From NCBI RefSeq assembly GCF_016056295.1, contig NZ_JAECZB010000105.1:51014-115013 (forward strand): a stretch of 64,000 nt of DNA, written 5' to 3'. Positions 44,460-55,027 of the stretch are shown here, in pieces; the stretch's first letter is position 1, and the number at the start of each line of letters is the position of its first letter. The position numbers and the translations under genes were made by a program. The notes beneath the pieces are model-generated. The model saw only the letters and a program-made list of their open reading frames with translations, was not told where the DNA came from and made no database searches. The stretch comes from Atlanticothrix silvestris CENA357 (GTDB lineage: Bacteria; Cyanobacteriota; Cyanobacteriia; Cyanobacteriales; Nostocaceae).

Positions 44460-44663
44460 GTGCCTTATCAAAAAATTGATGATTTACCAGATTCAGTCAA
44501 AGAACACTTACCTAAACACGCTCAAGAAATTTTTCAGGCTGCATTTAACAACGCTGAAGAAGAATACGACGAAGAAGAACGTGCTTTTCGTGTTGCTTGG
44601 AGTGCGGTGAAGCGCGATTATGAAAAAGGTGATGATGGGCAGTGGCACAAAAAGCCAGAATAG
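44460..44663 (+). CDS. ChaB family protein
   Basis: The GTG at 44460 is chosen because AGGAAG lies 6-7 bases upstream and homology begins with PYQKIDDLP; an upstream in-frame start adds unrelated residues. The 67-residue acidic protein has LPDSVKEHLPKHAQEIFQAAFNNA and AFRVAWSAVKRDYEK, the ChaB fold pattern. ChaB was named as a putative regulator of cation transport; its function remains unclear. It stands alone. Confidence 0.87.
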   Translation: MPYQKIDDLPDSVKEHLPKHAQEIFQAAFNNAEEEYDEEERAFRVAWSAVKRDYEKGDDGQWHKKPE

Positions 44664-44693
44664 CTGCTAAATAGCAATTTTTTTATGAATGTA

Positions 44694-44793
44694 ATACCAA
44701 TTTGAAAAAAGAATGCGACAGATTGTAGGGGCAAGGCAATGCCTTGCCCTTTAGAATATATTTATCTGTCGTAAACATTATTTAATTTGGTAT
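44694..44793. repeat. Nested palindromic element, 100 bp
   Basis: ATACCAA (44694) pairs with TTGGTAT (ending 44793). CGACAGAT (44715-44722) pairs with ATCTGTCG (44764-44771). At the centre GGGCAAGGC-AAT-GCCTTGCCC (44729-44749) is a perfect hairpin. The element is almost wholly self-complementary and non-coding. Confidence 0.7.
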
Positions 44794-44909
44794 GATACAT
44801 TCCTAGTCCCTAGTCCCGCTGCGCGTAATTAGTAATTCGTAATTACGCTTTTGCAAGGGTTTGAGACATTTCTTATGGGTGGTTTATTTCCGCCGTACTA
44901 TACTAGCCC

Positions 44910-46352
44910 CTAGTCCCTACTAACTACTTTTTGTTGCTGATAAAGCTGTTTAAACTGTTGTTGCTGCTGTTTATGATCCACAATAGGCTCAGGGTAGCCG
45001 ATACCATGACGCTCTAAAGGTGAAATTTTATTAGTTACTAAATATTCTGTATCTACAGAACGTAATTCAGAAACCCATTGTCGGATGTATTCGCCTTCTG
45101 GATCAAATTTTTGTGTTTGACTGGTTGGATTAAAAATCCGCACGGGTTTGGGATCCATCCCACTAGAAGCACTCCATTGCCAACCGCCATTATTTGCAGA
45201 TAAATCGCCATCAATCAGTTTCTGCATAAAGTATTTTTCTCCTAATTGGGGATTAATTAGCAAATCTTTAGTTAAAAAACTAGCAACAATCATGCGACAA
45301 CGGTTATGCATCCAGCCAATTTCATTTAACTGTCGCATTGCTGCATCCACAATAGGAAAACCTGTTCTTCCCTCGCACCAAGCCTGGAAATTTTCTTCGT
45401 TAGTTTCCCAAGGAAAGTCTTTGAAGGTATCGCGGTAAGCACCCTCTGCCAATTCTGGGAAGTTATACATTGCGTGTTGATAAAATTCTCGCCAAGCTAG
45501 TTCCTGTTGCCAAGTACGGATACTTGCTTGTGCTTCTTCGCTGCGACTGTTTTCTTGTGCTTCCATTGTGGCTTGCCATACAGTCCGAATGCCAATAACA
45601 CCAAATTTAAAAGCTGCACTCAATTGTGACGTACCGTCAACTGCTGGAAAATTCCGCTGTTCTTGATATTCAATAATTGCTTGATTAGTAAATTCTTCTA
45701 ACCTAGATTGTGCTGCTGCTTCTCCTGGTGGAATGATTAATCCTCCATCCCAGATAAATCCTAAATCTTTAGCTGAGGGTAATTCAATTGCCCCTGCTTG
45801 TAGGGCAATTTCCTGTTCAGCTTTTGTCAATGCTTCGGTATTTTGGAGAGTTTCTGCTGGTTGAGCCTTGGGTTTACTACTCCAATTTTTCCAGAAGGGG
45901 GTGTAAACGGTGTAAGGACTATTACCACCTGTGCGAATCTCCTCTGGTGAGTGGAGGAGTTGATCCCAGTTTGGTGGAAGAAACTCAATGCCTTTTTCTT
46001 TTAGCGTATCAATTATGCTGCGATCGCGAATTTGTGAATAAGGTTCTACATCCCAATTCCAAAACACAGCTTTAGCATTCAATGCCGCAGCTAAAGTTGG
46101 TATTGCTGCTATCGGATCACCATGTAAGATTAACAATTGGCTTCCCGCTTCAGCATATCGCTGTTGTAATATTTGTAAGCAGCCAATCATGTAAGTCACT
46201 CTCGCAGGGGCAACATCATCCCGTTCTAAAATGTTGGGATCAAGGCAAAATACGCCCACTACTTTGGGACTCTGCTCTCTTGCTGCTGCTAGTCCTGTAT
46301 TATCAGAAATACGTAAATCGCGGCGATGCCAAAACAAAATTAAATCAGACAT
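44910..46352 (-). CDS. phrA: Deoxyribodipyrimidine (CPD) photolyase, class I
   Basis: A 480-residue photolyase/cryptochrome family protein. It repairs cyclobutane pyrimidine dimers with light, using FADH- and an antenna chromophore. The N-terminal alpha/beta domain starts [18 protein letters not shown]. The FAD domain has [26 protein letters not shown], the [18 protein letters not shown] motif, [18 protein letters not shown] and [15 protein letters not shown]. These are the marks of the class I CPD enzymes known from cyanobacteria. The C-terminus ends in a polyglutamine-like stretch. No neighbouring partner. Confidence 0.95.
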   Translation of the reverse strand: MSDLILFWHRRDLRISDNTGLAAAREQSPKVVGVFCLDPNILERDDVAPARVTYMIGCLQILQQRYAEAGSQLLILHGDPIAAIPTLAAALNAKAVFWNWDVEPYSQIRDRSIIDTLKEKGIEFLPPNWDQLLHSPEEIRTGGNSPYTVYTPFWKNWSSKPKAQPAETLQNTEALTKAEQEIALQAGAIELPSAKDLGFIWDGGLIIPPGEAAAQSRLEEFTNQAIIEYQEQRNFPAVDGTSQLSAAFKFGVIGIRTVWQATMEAQENSRSEEAQASIRTWQQELAWREFYQHAMYNFPELAEGAYRDTFKDFPWETNEENFQAWCEGRTGFPIVDAAMRQLNEIGWMHNRCRMIVASFLTKDLLINPQLGEKYFMQKLIDGDLSANNGGWQWSASSGMDPKPVRIFNPTSQTQKFDPEGEYIRQWVSELRSVDTEYLVTNKISPLERHGIGYPEPIVDHKQQQQQFKQLYQQQKVVSRD

Positions 46353-46444
46353 TCGATATCAATCATAGTTCGCTTGTACTAGATTAGACCCTAGTGATAC
46401 CCTTGAGCATCATTCTGTTGATAAATTTATTTGGGCTGCACGGG

Positions 46445-46500
46445 TCAGGTGTCAGTTGTCAGTTGTCAGTTGTCAGTTGTTAGTTGTCAGTGGTCAGGTG
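46445..46500. repeat. Heptamer tandem repeat (GTCAGTT)n
   Basis: GTCAGTT repeats about four times with degenerate units on both sides (GTTAGTT, GTCAGTG). It is an STRR-type heptamer repeat in the 297-bp gap between the photolyase and the cupin genes, which otherwise holds no gene. Confidence 0.8.
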
Positions 46501-46649
46501 TTATTCCCCTTGCTTATGACACTCCCCTGCTTCCTTTTCCCCTTATTCTTCTATATAAACCCCGGTAGATCTATCGGCAATAGTGGCTTGTGGAGTTAAA
46601 GTGTAAGTATACTTTTCTTATTCCGAACAGTTAAATTAGTCTTCCTGTC

Positions 46650-47204
46650 ATGGCTACTTTATTATTAGACGACGGCACAGTTGAAAGTGACTTAAGTGAG
46701 ATAGTTAGTCAACTTGCATCTTTGGGCATTTACCTAAAACGCTACGATCCAGGTACATCGCTTTTCTCTTTTGATTTATTAGAACAGGATTCTTTAACTG
46801 ATTCAGAAAAACGCTACATTATAGAACTCCATAACAGTGTCTTTGAATTTATCCAGCAAGAAAATGGCTATCTCTGGTGCGATTTGCTGAATTTGCATCC
46901 AGGTTCACCCACTCTTCAAACATTAATAGCTACCTACGGTAGTTATCATACTCATACTGCTCCTGAAGCTCTTTATGTACTGTCAGGAGAAATAATCTTT
47001 GGGTTTGTTAAACCTGATGGTAGCCAAGTACAGCTTTTGGTTCAGTCGCAAGATTACATTTATATCTCAGCGGGAGTAGAACACTGGTGCAGTCCGGGAG
47101 CATCATTAAATTTTAAAGCTGTGCGCTATTTCACGACCGCAGATGGTTGGGTTCCCAACTATACAGGTACTCAGTTAATTGATTCTTTGTACAAGCCTCG
47201 CTAA
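46650..47204 (+). CDS. Acireductone dioxygenase-like cupin
   Basis: A 184-residue cupin. The N-terminal ESDLSEIVSQLASLGIYLKRYDPG and the metal-binding segment SYHTHTAPEALYVLSGEIIFGF (two His and a Glu in the HxHxxxxE spacing) are followed by the second motif, GVEHWCSPG, and by NFKAVRYFTTADGWVPNYTGT. The FKAxRxFTxxxGWVPxYTG ending is characteristic of acireductone dioxygenase (MtnD), which oxidises the acireductone of the methionine salvage pathway. No other salvage gene is adjacent, so the role rests on sequence pattern. Confidence 0.75.
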   Translation: MATLLLDDGTVESDLSEIVSQLASLGIYLKRYDPGTSLFSFDLLEQDSLTDSEKRYIIELHNSVFEFIQQENGYLWCDLLNLHPGSPTLQTLIATYGSYHTHTAPEALYVLSGEIIFGFVKPDGSQVQLLVQSQDYIYISAGVEHWCSPGASLNFKAVRYFTTADGWVPNYTGTQLIDSLYKPR

Positions 47205-47228
47205 CTTGAACTACGAAGCACCAATTTT

Positions 47229-48134
47229 TTACGCATTTATACTTAAAACGCCCTGGTCTGCATCTAAAGTTGCCAATACACCCACTGGTAATGCTGCATT
47301 AGGACTATCGTGACCAAAGGGTAAATCAGAGACAATAGGAATACCCAAATCGCCCAAGCGATCGCGCAGTACTTCTTCAACACTAAAGCTAGGTATGTTT
47401 GGTGGGGCTTCACATCGGGTAAAACCTCCCAAGGCAATACCACGAACTTTTGATAAAGCACCACTTAAACGCCACTGCGTTAACATTCGGTCAATGCGAT
47501 AGGGTGCTTCGGTGACATCCTCCCACGCCAAAATTACACCATCTAAATTTGGCTGTATTGGTGTAGCTAAAAGATGGGTAGCCACAGTCAAATTACTCGG
47601 TAATAAAACGCCACTAACAACGCCTCCACCCCAAGCACAACCTTTGAGAGGGGCGAGAGGACGACCTTCTAACAAATCAAATAATCGCTGAATTGACCAA
47701 TCTGGCTCATCTGCTAAAGTGGTCAGTACGGGAGCGTGAACACTAGAAATACCTGCTGCATAAAGACTCCATAACAGCGTGGTAATGTCAGAAAAACCAA
47801 TCAGCCATTTGGGAATTACTGGGTTACTTAAAGACTGCCAACTCCAATCTTCTAAAATGCGGGTACTGCCGAAACCGCCTCTCGTGCAAAGGATACCGCG
47901 ACATTCGGGATCTTGCCAGGCTGCGGCTAATTGTTGGCGGCGGTTTTCATCTTTTCCGGCTAAATACCCCCATTTTTCCTCGATATTGGGAATAACTTCG
48001 ATTTGATAACCACGCGATCGCCAAATTTCTATACTCCGTCCAAACGCCTCAAATTCTCGCAAAGCACCACTAGGGGCAATTACTCGTAGTAAGTCACCAG
48101 GTTGCAAGGATGGGGGTAAGATTTTGGATTGCAT
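47229..48134 (-). CDS. LD-carboxypeptidase (peptidase S66 family)
   Basis: A 301-residue S66 serine peptidase that trims the terminal D-amino acid from peptidoglycan tetrapeptides or related muropeptides. Visible are LLRVIAPSGAL at the N-terminus, CTRGGFGSTRIL, the nucleophile in LIGFSDITTLLW (about Ser117), the Glu in LAWEDVTEAPYRIDRML, and the His in LPFGHDSPNAALPVG. All three members of the Ser-Glu-His triad are therefore present. No signal peptide, consistent with a cytosolic recycling role. Confidence 0.92.
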   Translation of the reverse strand: MQSKILPPSLQPGDLLRVIAPSGALREFEAFGRSIEIWRSRGYQIEVIPNIEEKWGYLAGKDENRRQQLAAAWQDPECRGILCTRGGFGSTRILEDWSWQSLSNPVIPKWLIGFSDITTLLWSLYAAGISSVHAPVLTTLADEPDWSIQRLFDLLEGRPLAPLKGCAWGGGVVSGVLLPSNLTVATHLLATPIQPNLDGVILAWEDVTEAPYRIDRMLTQWRLSGALSKVRGIALGGFTRCEAPPNIPSFSVEEVLRDRLGDLGIPIVSDLPFGHDSPNAALPVGVLATLDADQGVLSINA

Positions 48135-48262
48135 GAATAATTGGCGAGTAGTTTAATTTACTTTTAACTTTTGACCTTTTATATCATGTCCGTTTGATTA
48201 CTTAGTAATTTTTACATCTGTGAAAAAATTTTAAAACCCTCTACCTTATTGCTTGTCTTGAA

Positions 48263-49969
48263 CTAACTCAACCCTAATTCTTGTTTCAACGTTTCTGGCA
48301 CATTAAATGCTGTTTCTAATCCCCGTACACCTTCCCATTGTTGCTTTTTACCCCAGTTCATCTCTTCTAAGTTGGCATCGCTGAGGTCAGCACCGCTAAG
48401 AATGGCTTGGCTTAGATTGGTACGTCTAAGATCTGCACCATTGAGAATTGCACCGCTGAGATTGCTACCACTGAGGTTGGCACTGTTGAGGTTAGAATAG
48501 CTGAGGTCTGTACCAAAGAGAATCGCATCGGTGAGGTCAGCGCCTCTAAGATCAGCATCATTGAGAATTACTCCACTGAGATCAGCTTCGTTGAGTGTGA
48601 CCCCACAAAGTTCTACACCACTAAGATCAGCGCCTAAAAACATTGCACCGTTGAGTTTAGCGTAATTTAATTTGGCACCATTGAGTTTAGCGTAACTCAG
48701 GTCTGCGGCAACCAAAATAGCATCACAAAGGTTAGTACTAAAAAGAATAGTGTCGCTGAGGTTAGTACCATTGAGAATAGCGTGATTGAGATTAGCACCA
48801 CTAAGGTCAGCACGGCAAAGGTCGGCATGGCTAAGGTTGATATGATTCAGGTTGGCATCGCTAACATTTGCACTGAAGAGAATCGCGTGGGCGAAGTTAG
48901 CACTACTGAGGTCGGCATTTTTGAGATTGGCGCTACTCAGGTTGGCATGTCTGAGATCAGCATTGTGGAGGTTACTGCTACTCAAATCAGCACTACTGAG
49001 GTCGATGCGGTAGAGGTTAGCACTGCTCAAATTAGCCCCGCTGAGATTAGCGCTACCCAGGTCGGCATTACTGAGGTCAGCATTTTTGAGATTGGCACCA
49101 CTGAGGTTGGCATCACCAAAATTAGCCCCAGTTAAGTTAGCACCACTGAAATTAACACCTGTGAGGTTGGCATCACCCAGATAAGCACCACTAAGATTAG
49201 CACCACTGAAATTGACACCTGTGAGGTTGACATCACCAAGATAAGCACCACTAAAGTTGCCACCTTTGAGGAATTCCCCGACTATACTACTAAAATTACC
49301 AATTTCAATGGCATCACTGTAGTTAATAATCCGCAGCAGTTGTGATGTAAAAAAGTTATCTGTATCAGGTTTAGTTGATGGATAAAAGGTAATTTGGGGC
49401 TGGAACTTCTCTTGCTCTTGTCCATAGCGATGTAACTCTAAAAGTAAAATTAGGACATTAAGTCCAGCATATATATCTACTTGTCTGAGTCCGATCGCAA
49501 TATCTTGTGCTAAAATTGCCATCATTTTTTTTTGAGGCAAGTTATGACTTGGTGCAGCATCAATAAATTCCCCCTGACACCAGCGAGTATAAAAATCTTC
49601 TAGACGCTGGAAAAGTATATCAAGACGAGATGTTTTCTGTTGTTTTAACCAGTCCATTAGTTGGGCGACTATTTCTGGTGTCAATGCGCCATTACCTAAA
49701 ACATCGTAAATCTCTTCATGCAGCTGGTAATCGCTGGTGTTAAAAGTACAACTTGCGCCAGATTTTATCCATGTTTCCAGACTTTTTTGCAGTCGTTGTG
49801 GCGATAAAACTTTCTGTAGGTTATCTTGAAAAAATTTAACACTTTGGTCTTTTTTGCTTGTGGAAAAAAATACTGCTGTTTTCAGAGACTTTGACTTTGA
49901 TATTTCTTGCAACCATGAACCCTTGGCATAATTTTTCAAAAGCTGCCAAATCTGAGATATTTGTGACAT
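48263..49969 (-). CDS. Pentapeptide repeat protein with helical N-terminal domain
   Basis: A 568-residue protein. The first ~210 residues are helical and not repeat-like (starts MSQISQIWQLLKNYAKGSWL, contains MMAILAQDIAIGLRQVDIYAG). From about 225 to 545 there are some sixty pentapeptides of the A(D/N)LSx type (for example NADLSNADLGSANLSGANLS), which fold as a right-handed quadrilateral beta-helix. The C-terminal cap is WEGVRGLETAFNVPETLKQEL. Such proteins are abundant in cyanobacteria and mostly without known function. The N-terminal domain could be a protein-protein interaction or membrane-associated module; I do not recognise it. Confidence 0.9.
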   Translation of the reverse strand: MSQISQIWQLLKNYAKGSWLQEISKSKSLKTAVFFSTSKKDQSVKFFQDNLQKVLSPQRLQKSLETWIKSGASCTFNTSDYQLHEEIYDVLGNGALTPEIVAQLMDWLKQQKTSRLDILFQRLEDFYTRWCQGEFIDAAPSHNLPQKKMMAILAQDIAIGLRQVDIYAGLNVLILLLELHRYGQEQEKFQPQITFYPSTKPDTDNFFTSQLLRIINYSDAIEIGNFSSIVGEFLKGGNFSGAYLGDVNLTGVNFSGANLSGAYLGDANLTGVNFSGANLTGANFGDANLSGANLKNADLSNADLGSANLSGANLSSANLYRIDLSSADLSSSNLHNADLRHANLSSANLKNADLSSANFAHAILFSANVSDANLNHINLSHADLCRADLSGANLNHAILNGTNLSDTILFSTNLCDAILVAADLSYAKLNGAKLNYAKLNGAMFLGADLSGVELCGVTLNEADLSGVILNDADLRGADLTDAILFGTDLSYSNLNSANLSGSNLSGAILNGADLRRTNLSQAILSGADLSDANLEEMNWGKKQQWEGVRGLETAFNVPETLKQELGLS

Positions 49970-50481
49970 TTTTGTATCCTTTTTTACTATTTAGCTAGTA
50001 TTTATTTAAAGATTTTCTAAAGATTTATGTTTATTAAGTTAGTTTTTAGAGATCAAACATAAAAACATCAAGTAATATATATATTCTTAGTTGAGAGTTT
50101 GTTGCTGAAAGCTCAAGGGCAGGTGTAAAGAGCTTTTTGTCTTGGCAAAACCAAGTTTTAGCTTAAATATTTGTTCATTTTTCAGTAGAATTAATTATTT
50201 GGCATTATTCTGACTAGACTGTTATATTTTTTCCAGCATCTTTAAAGGTCTGATTTAAAATCAGACGTAATGTTTGCTACAGATACAATTATTAGGAAGA
50301 ATATTACAGTAAAACATCGCAATTAAACATAAAAATCTCAGCTAACACTTAACTGAAAATTCCATCTTTGATATTAGTAAGCTAGGAGCATTTTCAAGTT
50401 GGCTGCATTAGATGAGATTAAGATGCTTTAGTTTGTCAAAAATTAAAAATTGATTAGTGGTATTTATCAGGGATGGTTTGA
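49970..50481. other. AT-rich divergent intergenic region
   Basis: A 512-bp gap between the pentapeptide-repeat gene and the metalloprotease gene. It should hold promoters for both. I see no gene, hairpin or repeat that stands out. Confidence 0.5.
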
Positions 50482-53400
50482 ATGAACAGAGTAACTTTTT
50501 ATGTAATTTTGTTGCATAGCTTATTTTTAGGAATCTCAACTTCTAGTGCTAAGGTGCTACCTAGTAATAGGATCAATACAACGTTACCTGCTAACCAGAA
50601 AGCAGATAAGCTGCTGGTTAATCCAGGAGTAAAGATTGATCCCAAAACAAGTTTTTTGGGAGCATTACAGCCGCATGAAAAAGCAGGGGAACAGCTTCGG
50701 AAAGCAGCAGGAAAAGAGTTGTCCCTCCGCACTACGTACCCTGCCTCATATCAATCTTTGGGACGAATGCCTGAACAGGTATGGGTGATTAATCATCATC
50801 AACAAGCACAGCACCAGCCTTTTAATTGGGTAGTTAAAGATACAAAAAAGGCAGGGCAGCAACCATTTTTGCAAGCTGGCAATATTGCCAGCAAACCTAA
50901 TACAAATAACAAAACCCCAAAAAAGGATGACTTAGAACCCTTTGATGAAGTAATTAAAGATACTAAAAAACAGGGGGGACTTTTTACCCTATATCGCAAT
51001 CAAGAAAAGAATAAAATTTATCTAGAAATTAAACCAGAGCAGCTGAATAAAAATTACTTAGCTACGGCAACACTAGAATCGGGCATTGGTGAACAAGGCA
51101 TTTACAGTGGGATGCCATTGCAAGATTTTTTATTTTACTGGCAGCGGGTAGATAAAAACTTACACTTTGCTGTCCGCAATGTCAATTTTCGCACTCGTGA
51201 GGGAGATCCGCAAGCGCGATCGCTAGCTCGGTCGTTTAGTGATTCTGTTCTTTACAGCATTCCCATCAAAAGCATTCATCCAGAACGCAAAACTATTCTC
51301 ATCGACTTGAGCGATTTGCTGCTTCAAGACTTGGCTGGGTTGTCTTTAAGTTTGGGTCTTTCTGCAAGCACAGACCAGTCGTATTTTGGCAATGCTAAGG
51401 CTTTTCCTCAAAACTTAGAAGTTGAATCGGTTTTGAATTTTTCTAGCAGTAGCAAGAAAGACATACCCAATTTTGCCGTCTTAGCTGACGGACGTGGCTT
51501 CACTTTACGCGTTCATTACAGTCTTTCTCAACTCCCAGACAACGATTTTCGTCCACGTTTGGCTGATGAGCGTGTTGGTTATTTCGTTACTGCTTACCAA
51601 GACTTAACCAAAGACGATCGCGGTGATCCCTTTGTCCGCTACATTAATCGCTGGCATTTAGAAAAACAAAATCCAAAAGCAGCAATTTCTCCACCCAAAA
51701 AACAGATTGTTTTCTGGATTGATAACGCTGTGCCACTTGAGTACCGTGATGCCATCAAAGAAGGGGTACTGATGTGGAACAAAGCCTTTCTCAAAGCCGG
51801 ATTCAAGGATGCAATTGAAGTGCGGCAAATGCCGGATAATGCGACATGGGATCCCAGCGATATTCGTTACAACACAATTCGTTGGATTAACACAGTAGAT
51901 GGTTATTTTGCGATGGGGCCATCCCGCGTTAACCCGTTGACTGGAGAAATTCTGGATGCAGACATTCTCGTAGATGCTAGCTTTGTGCGGGCACTCAAAA
52001 GTGAATATCGCCAAATTGTCCAACCCAACCAAATGTCAACGCGCACTTCTTTATCAGCATTAATGCAAAATCGCCTGCTTTGTGCCAATAGCTTAGATGC
52101 CAAAGATAAAGACACTGACGAAGAGGAAACATCAGAACCCAAGAAGTTGTTTCCTCAGTTATCTAAAATGGCAAGTGAGTACGATTTGTGCTATGGGATG
52201 GAAGCTGCCAATCAGTTTGCCTTTGGCTCTCTGGCAATGACACTGTTGCCTGATGCCGCAGCAAGCCAAGACCAACTCAAAGAGTATATCCATCAATATT
52301 TACGATTAATCATTGCCCATGAAGTTGGACACACTCTTGGTTTACGTCACAACTTCCGTGGTAGTACCTTGTTACCACCAGAGCAGATGAATAACACCGA
52401 AATCACTCGCGCCAAAGGTCTGACTACTTCGGTGATGGACTACATTCCGCCGAATATTGCACCTGAAGGCACAAAACAAGGTGATTATTTTCCTAATATG
52501 GTGGGAGTGTACGATGACTGGGCGATTAAGTACGGTTACATGCCAACTCAAGCAACAAGTACAATAGCTGAAAAGCCAATTTTGCAGGAAATTGCTGACC
52601 AATCTTACAAGCCTGAGTTAAGTTATTCCACTGATGAAGATGTGTATGACCTTGACCCGACTGCTAATGCTTGGGACAACAGTAACAATGTGTTGCTTTA
52701 TTCTCGTTGGCAGTTAGATAATTCACGGTTGATGTGGGAACGTCTCAATAAACGTTTCCCAATGGCAGGGGAAAGTTATAGCGATTTGAGCGATCGCTTT
52801 AGCACGGTATTGGGTAGTTATTTCCAGCAAATATACTATACAAGTAAGTATATTGGAGGACAGTCTTTTCACCGAGTCAAGGCTGGTGAAGTGTCATCTA
52901 GTAAGACACAACAACAGCGATTACCCTTTGAGTCAGTACCCGTCGAAGAACAACGACAGGCATTAGAGACACTGCACAAGTATATGTTTGCAGAAGGTGC
53001 GTTAAACTTTTCACCAGAATTGCTGAATAAATTAGCACCTTCGCGTTGGCGACATTGGGGTAGTAATCCACGGATTGGTCGCTTGGATTATCCCATTTCT
53101 GAGTTAATCTTGTTCATGCAGAGTGCAGTTTTGCGGGATTTACTCTCAGCCGATCGCCTCTTCCGCCTCAAAGATATCGAACTCAAAACTCCAGCAGATG
53201 AAGCACTTTCACTACCAGAATTATTTGAGACTTTACAAAGTGGTATATGGACAGAGGTGTTAAAACCAAAAGGCGAACCACTGAAAATTACAAGTCTGCG
53301 GCGGGGCTTACAAAGAGAATATTTAAACATCTTGTCAGCGATGGTGTTGCGAAAAAAATATGTCCCCGAAGATGCTCGTACTTTAGCTTGGTATAAACTT

Positions 53401-53520
53401 GGGCAACTAGATAACAAACTCAAGCAGGTTAATTCCAACGATGAGTATACCAAAGCACACATTTTAGAAACGCGCGATCGCATCGACAAAATCTTAAATG
53501 CCCCATTGCAAGGGAATTAA
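50482..53520 (+). CDS. Large secreted zinc metalloprotease (DUF5117/DUF4953 type)
   Basis: A 1012-residue protein. An N-terminal signal segment (VTFYVILLHSLFLGISTSSA) suggests export. The N-terminal half matches the DUF5118/DUF5117 region (LFTLYRNQEKNKIYLEIKPEQ, FDSVLY-like SFSDSVLYSIP). The catalytic zincin motif HEVGHTLGLRH begins at His613 (HExxHxxGxxH), followed by a Met-turn candidate in SVMDYIPPN. The C-terminal region is helical. Proteins of this family are found in Bacteroidetes, proteobacteria and cyanobacteria, with unproven substrates. The gene is monocistronic. Confidence 0.9.
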   Translation: MNRVTFYVILLHSLFLGISTSSAKVLPSNRINTTLPANQKADKLLVNPGVKIDPKTSFLGALQPHEKAGEQLRKAAGKELSLRTTYPASYQSLGRMPEQVWVINHHQQAQHQPFNWVVKDTKKAGQQPFLQAGNIASKPNTNNKTPKKDDLEPFDEVIKDTKKQGGLFTLYRNQEKNKIYLEIKPEQLNKNYLATATLESGIGEQGIYSGMPLQDFLFYWQRVDKNLHFAVRNVNFRTREGDPQARSLARSFSDSVLYSIPIKSIHPERKTILIDLSDLLLQDLAGLSLSLGLSASTDQSYFGNAKAFPQNLEVESVLNFSSSSKKDIPNFAVLADGRGFTLRVHYSLSQLPDNDFRPRLADERVGYFVTAYQDLTKDDRGDPFVRYINRWHLEKQNPKAAISPPKKQIVFWIDNAVPLEYRDAIKEGVLMWNKAFLKAGFKDAIEVRQMPDNATWDPSDIRYNTIRWINTVDGYFAMGPSRVNPLTGEILDADILVDASFVRALKSEYRQIVQPNQMSTRTSLSALMQNRLLCANSLDAKDKDTDEEETSEPKKLFPQLSKMASEYDLCYGMEAANQFAFGSLAMTLLPDAAASQDQLKEYIHQYLRLIIAHEVGHTLGLRHNFRGSTLLPPEQMNNTEITRAKGLTTSVMDYIPPNIAPEGTKQGDYFPNMVGVYDDWAIKYGYMPTQATSTIAEKPILQEIADQSYKPELSYSTDEDVYDLDPTANAWDNSNNVLLYSRWQLDNSRLMWERLNKRFPMAGESYSDLSDRFSTVLGSYFQQIYYTSKYIGGQSFHRVKAGEVSSSKTQQQRLPFESVPVEEQRQALETLHKYMFAEGALNFSPELLNKLAPSRWRHWGSNPRIGRLDYPISELILFMQSAVLRDLLSADRLFRLKDIELKTPADEALSLPELFETLQSGIWTEVLKPKGEPLKITSLRRGLQREYLNILSAMVLRKKYVPEDARTLAWYKLGQLDNKLKQVNSNDEYTKAHILETRDRIDKILNAPLQGN

Positions 53521-53654
53521 TTACTAATTCGTAATTCGTAATTAAGAGGGTACAGAGCTAACACCTTACAACTACAAATTACTTTGACGGTCTTTTGTAG
53601 TGATTTTGGATTATAAGGGTAATATGAACCCGGATCAATAATCCAAAATCGCTT

Positions 53655-55007
53655 ATGGCTGAAGCATTAAGTTTTCAAGGCGATGGTAGCGATCGCCTAC
53701 CACCCCAAAATATTGAAGCAGAAGAAGCGATCTTAGGGGGAATTTTACTAGATCCGGAAGCGATCGGTCGAGTGAGCGATCGCCTGGTTCCAGAAGCCTT
53801 TTATATTAGCGCTCACAAAGATATTTACCAAGCTGCTATCAGGTTGCACGCTCAAGGTAAACCCACAGACTTACTTTCAGTTACAAGCTGGCTGGCTGAC
53901 AACGATATTTTGACCCGCATTGGTGGGAGAAATAAATTAGCAACTTTGGTAGATCGCACAGTCTCAGCTGTTAACATTGATGCCTTAGCCGGGTTGGTAA
54001 TGGAAAAATACCTCCGGCGGATGTTAATTAAAGCTGGTAATGAGATTGTCCATCTTGGTTACGAGACTGAGACCGAATTACCAATCGTCCTTGATCAAGC
54101 AGAACAGAAAGTTTTTGGCGTAACTCAAGAACGTCCTCAATCAGGCCTGGTACATATTTCTGATACCCTAATTAATAACTTTCAAGATATTGAAGATCGA
54201 AATCAAGGTATTGCCTTACCTGGCATTCCCTGTGGATTTTACGATTTAGATGCCATGACCAGCGGCTTTCAGCGTTCTGATTTGATTATTGTCGCCGGCA
54301 GGCCATCAATGGGAAAAACAGCATTTTGTTTAAACCTTGCTCATAATATTGCCGCTTCTTATAAATTACCAGTTGCTGTTTTTAGCTTGGAAATGTCCAA
54401 AGAGCAACTAACACAACGTTTATTAGCTAGCGAAGCGCAAATTGAAAGTGGTTATCTGCGGAGTGGGCGGCTAAGTCAAACACAATGGGAACCGTTAAGC
54501 CGTGCTATTGGTATACTCTCCGAGATGCCAATTTTTATTGACGACACACCCAATATTACAGTTACACAAATGCGTAGTCAGGCAAGAAGACTGCAAGCAG
54601 AACAAGGAACACTGGGTTTGATTGTAATAGATTACTTGCAATTGATGGAAGGAGCAGGCGATAACCGAGTTCAAGAATTATCAAAGATTACTCGTCAATT
54701 AAAAGGTTTAGCACGTGAATTATCTGTACCAGTTATTGCCTTATCTCAGTTGAGTCGAGGGGTGGAAGCACGAACTAATAAACGTCCCATGTTGTCAGAT
54801 TTGAGAGAATCCGGTTCGATTGAGCAGGATGCAGATTTAGTAATAATGTTATACCGCGATGAATATTACTCTCCAGATACTCCCGATCGCGGCATTGCAG
54901 AAGTAATTGTAGCTAAACACCGTAATGGCCCAACAGGTATTGTTAAACTTTTATTCGACCCGCAATTTACAAAGTTTAAAAATTTAGCTGGACAAAAAAA
55001 TTATTAA
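53655..55007 (+). CDS. dnaB: Replicative DNA helicase DnaB
   Basis: A 450-residue RecA-type hexameric helicase that unwinds DNA at replication forks. The N-terminal domain (PPQNIEAEEAILGGILLD) and the C-terminal ATPase are both present: Walker A GRPSMGKT (about residues 215-222), FSLEMSKEQLTQRLLASEA, Walker B LIVIDYLQLM, and LSQLSRGVEARTNKRPMLSDL, SGSIEQDADLVIMLYRDEYY. Length is normal and no intein interrupts it. It starts at ATG 53655, 135 bases after the metalloprotease gene, with its own probable promoter. Confidence 0.97.
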   Translation: MAEALSFQGDGSDRLPPQNIEAEEAILGGILLDPEAIGRVSDRLVPEAFYISAHKDIYQAAIRLHAQGKPTDLLSVTSWLADNDILTRIGGRNKLATLVDRTVSAVNIDALAGLVMEKYLRRMLIKAGNEIVHLGYETETELPIVLDQAEQKVFGVTQERPQSGLVHISDTLINNFQDIEDRNQGIALPGIPCGFYDLDAMTSGFQRSDLIIVAGRPSMGKTAFCLNLAHNIAASYKLPVAVFSLEMSKEQLTQRLLASEAQIESGYLRSGRLSQTQWEPLSRAIGILSEMPIFIDDTPNITVTQMRSQARRLQAEQGTLGLIVIDYLQLMEGAGDNRVQELSKITRQLKGLARELSVPVIALSQLSRGVEARTNKRPMLSDLRESGSIEQDADLVIMLYRDEYYSPDTPDRGIAEVIVAKHRNGPTGIVKLLFDPQFTKFKNLAGQKNY

Positions 55008-55027
55008 AATGGGGCTTCCTTTCGGGA

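Noticed and set aside
46445..46500. CRISPR-like repeat array
   Set aside because: Units are 7 bases in direct tandem without spacers, an STRR-type heptamer repeat. The arrays at 7879 and 55028 are rejected for the same reason.
48782..49135. Antisense 117-codon frame over the pentapeptide-repeat gene
   Set aside because: Its repeated EVST-like residues mirror the A(D/N)LSx codons of the true gene.
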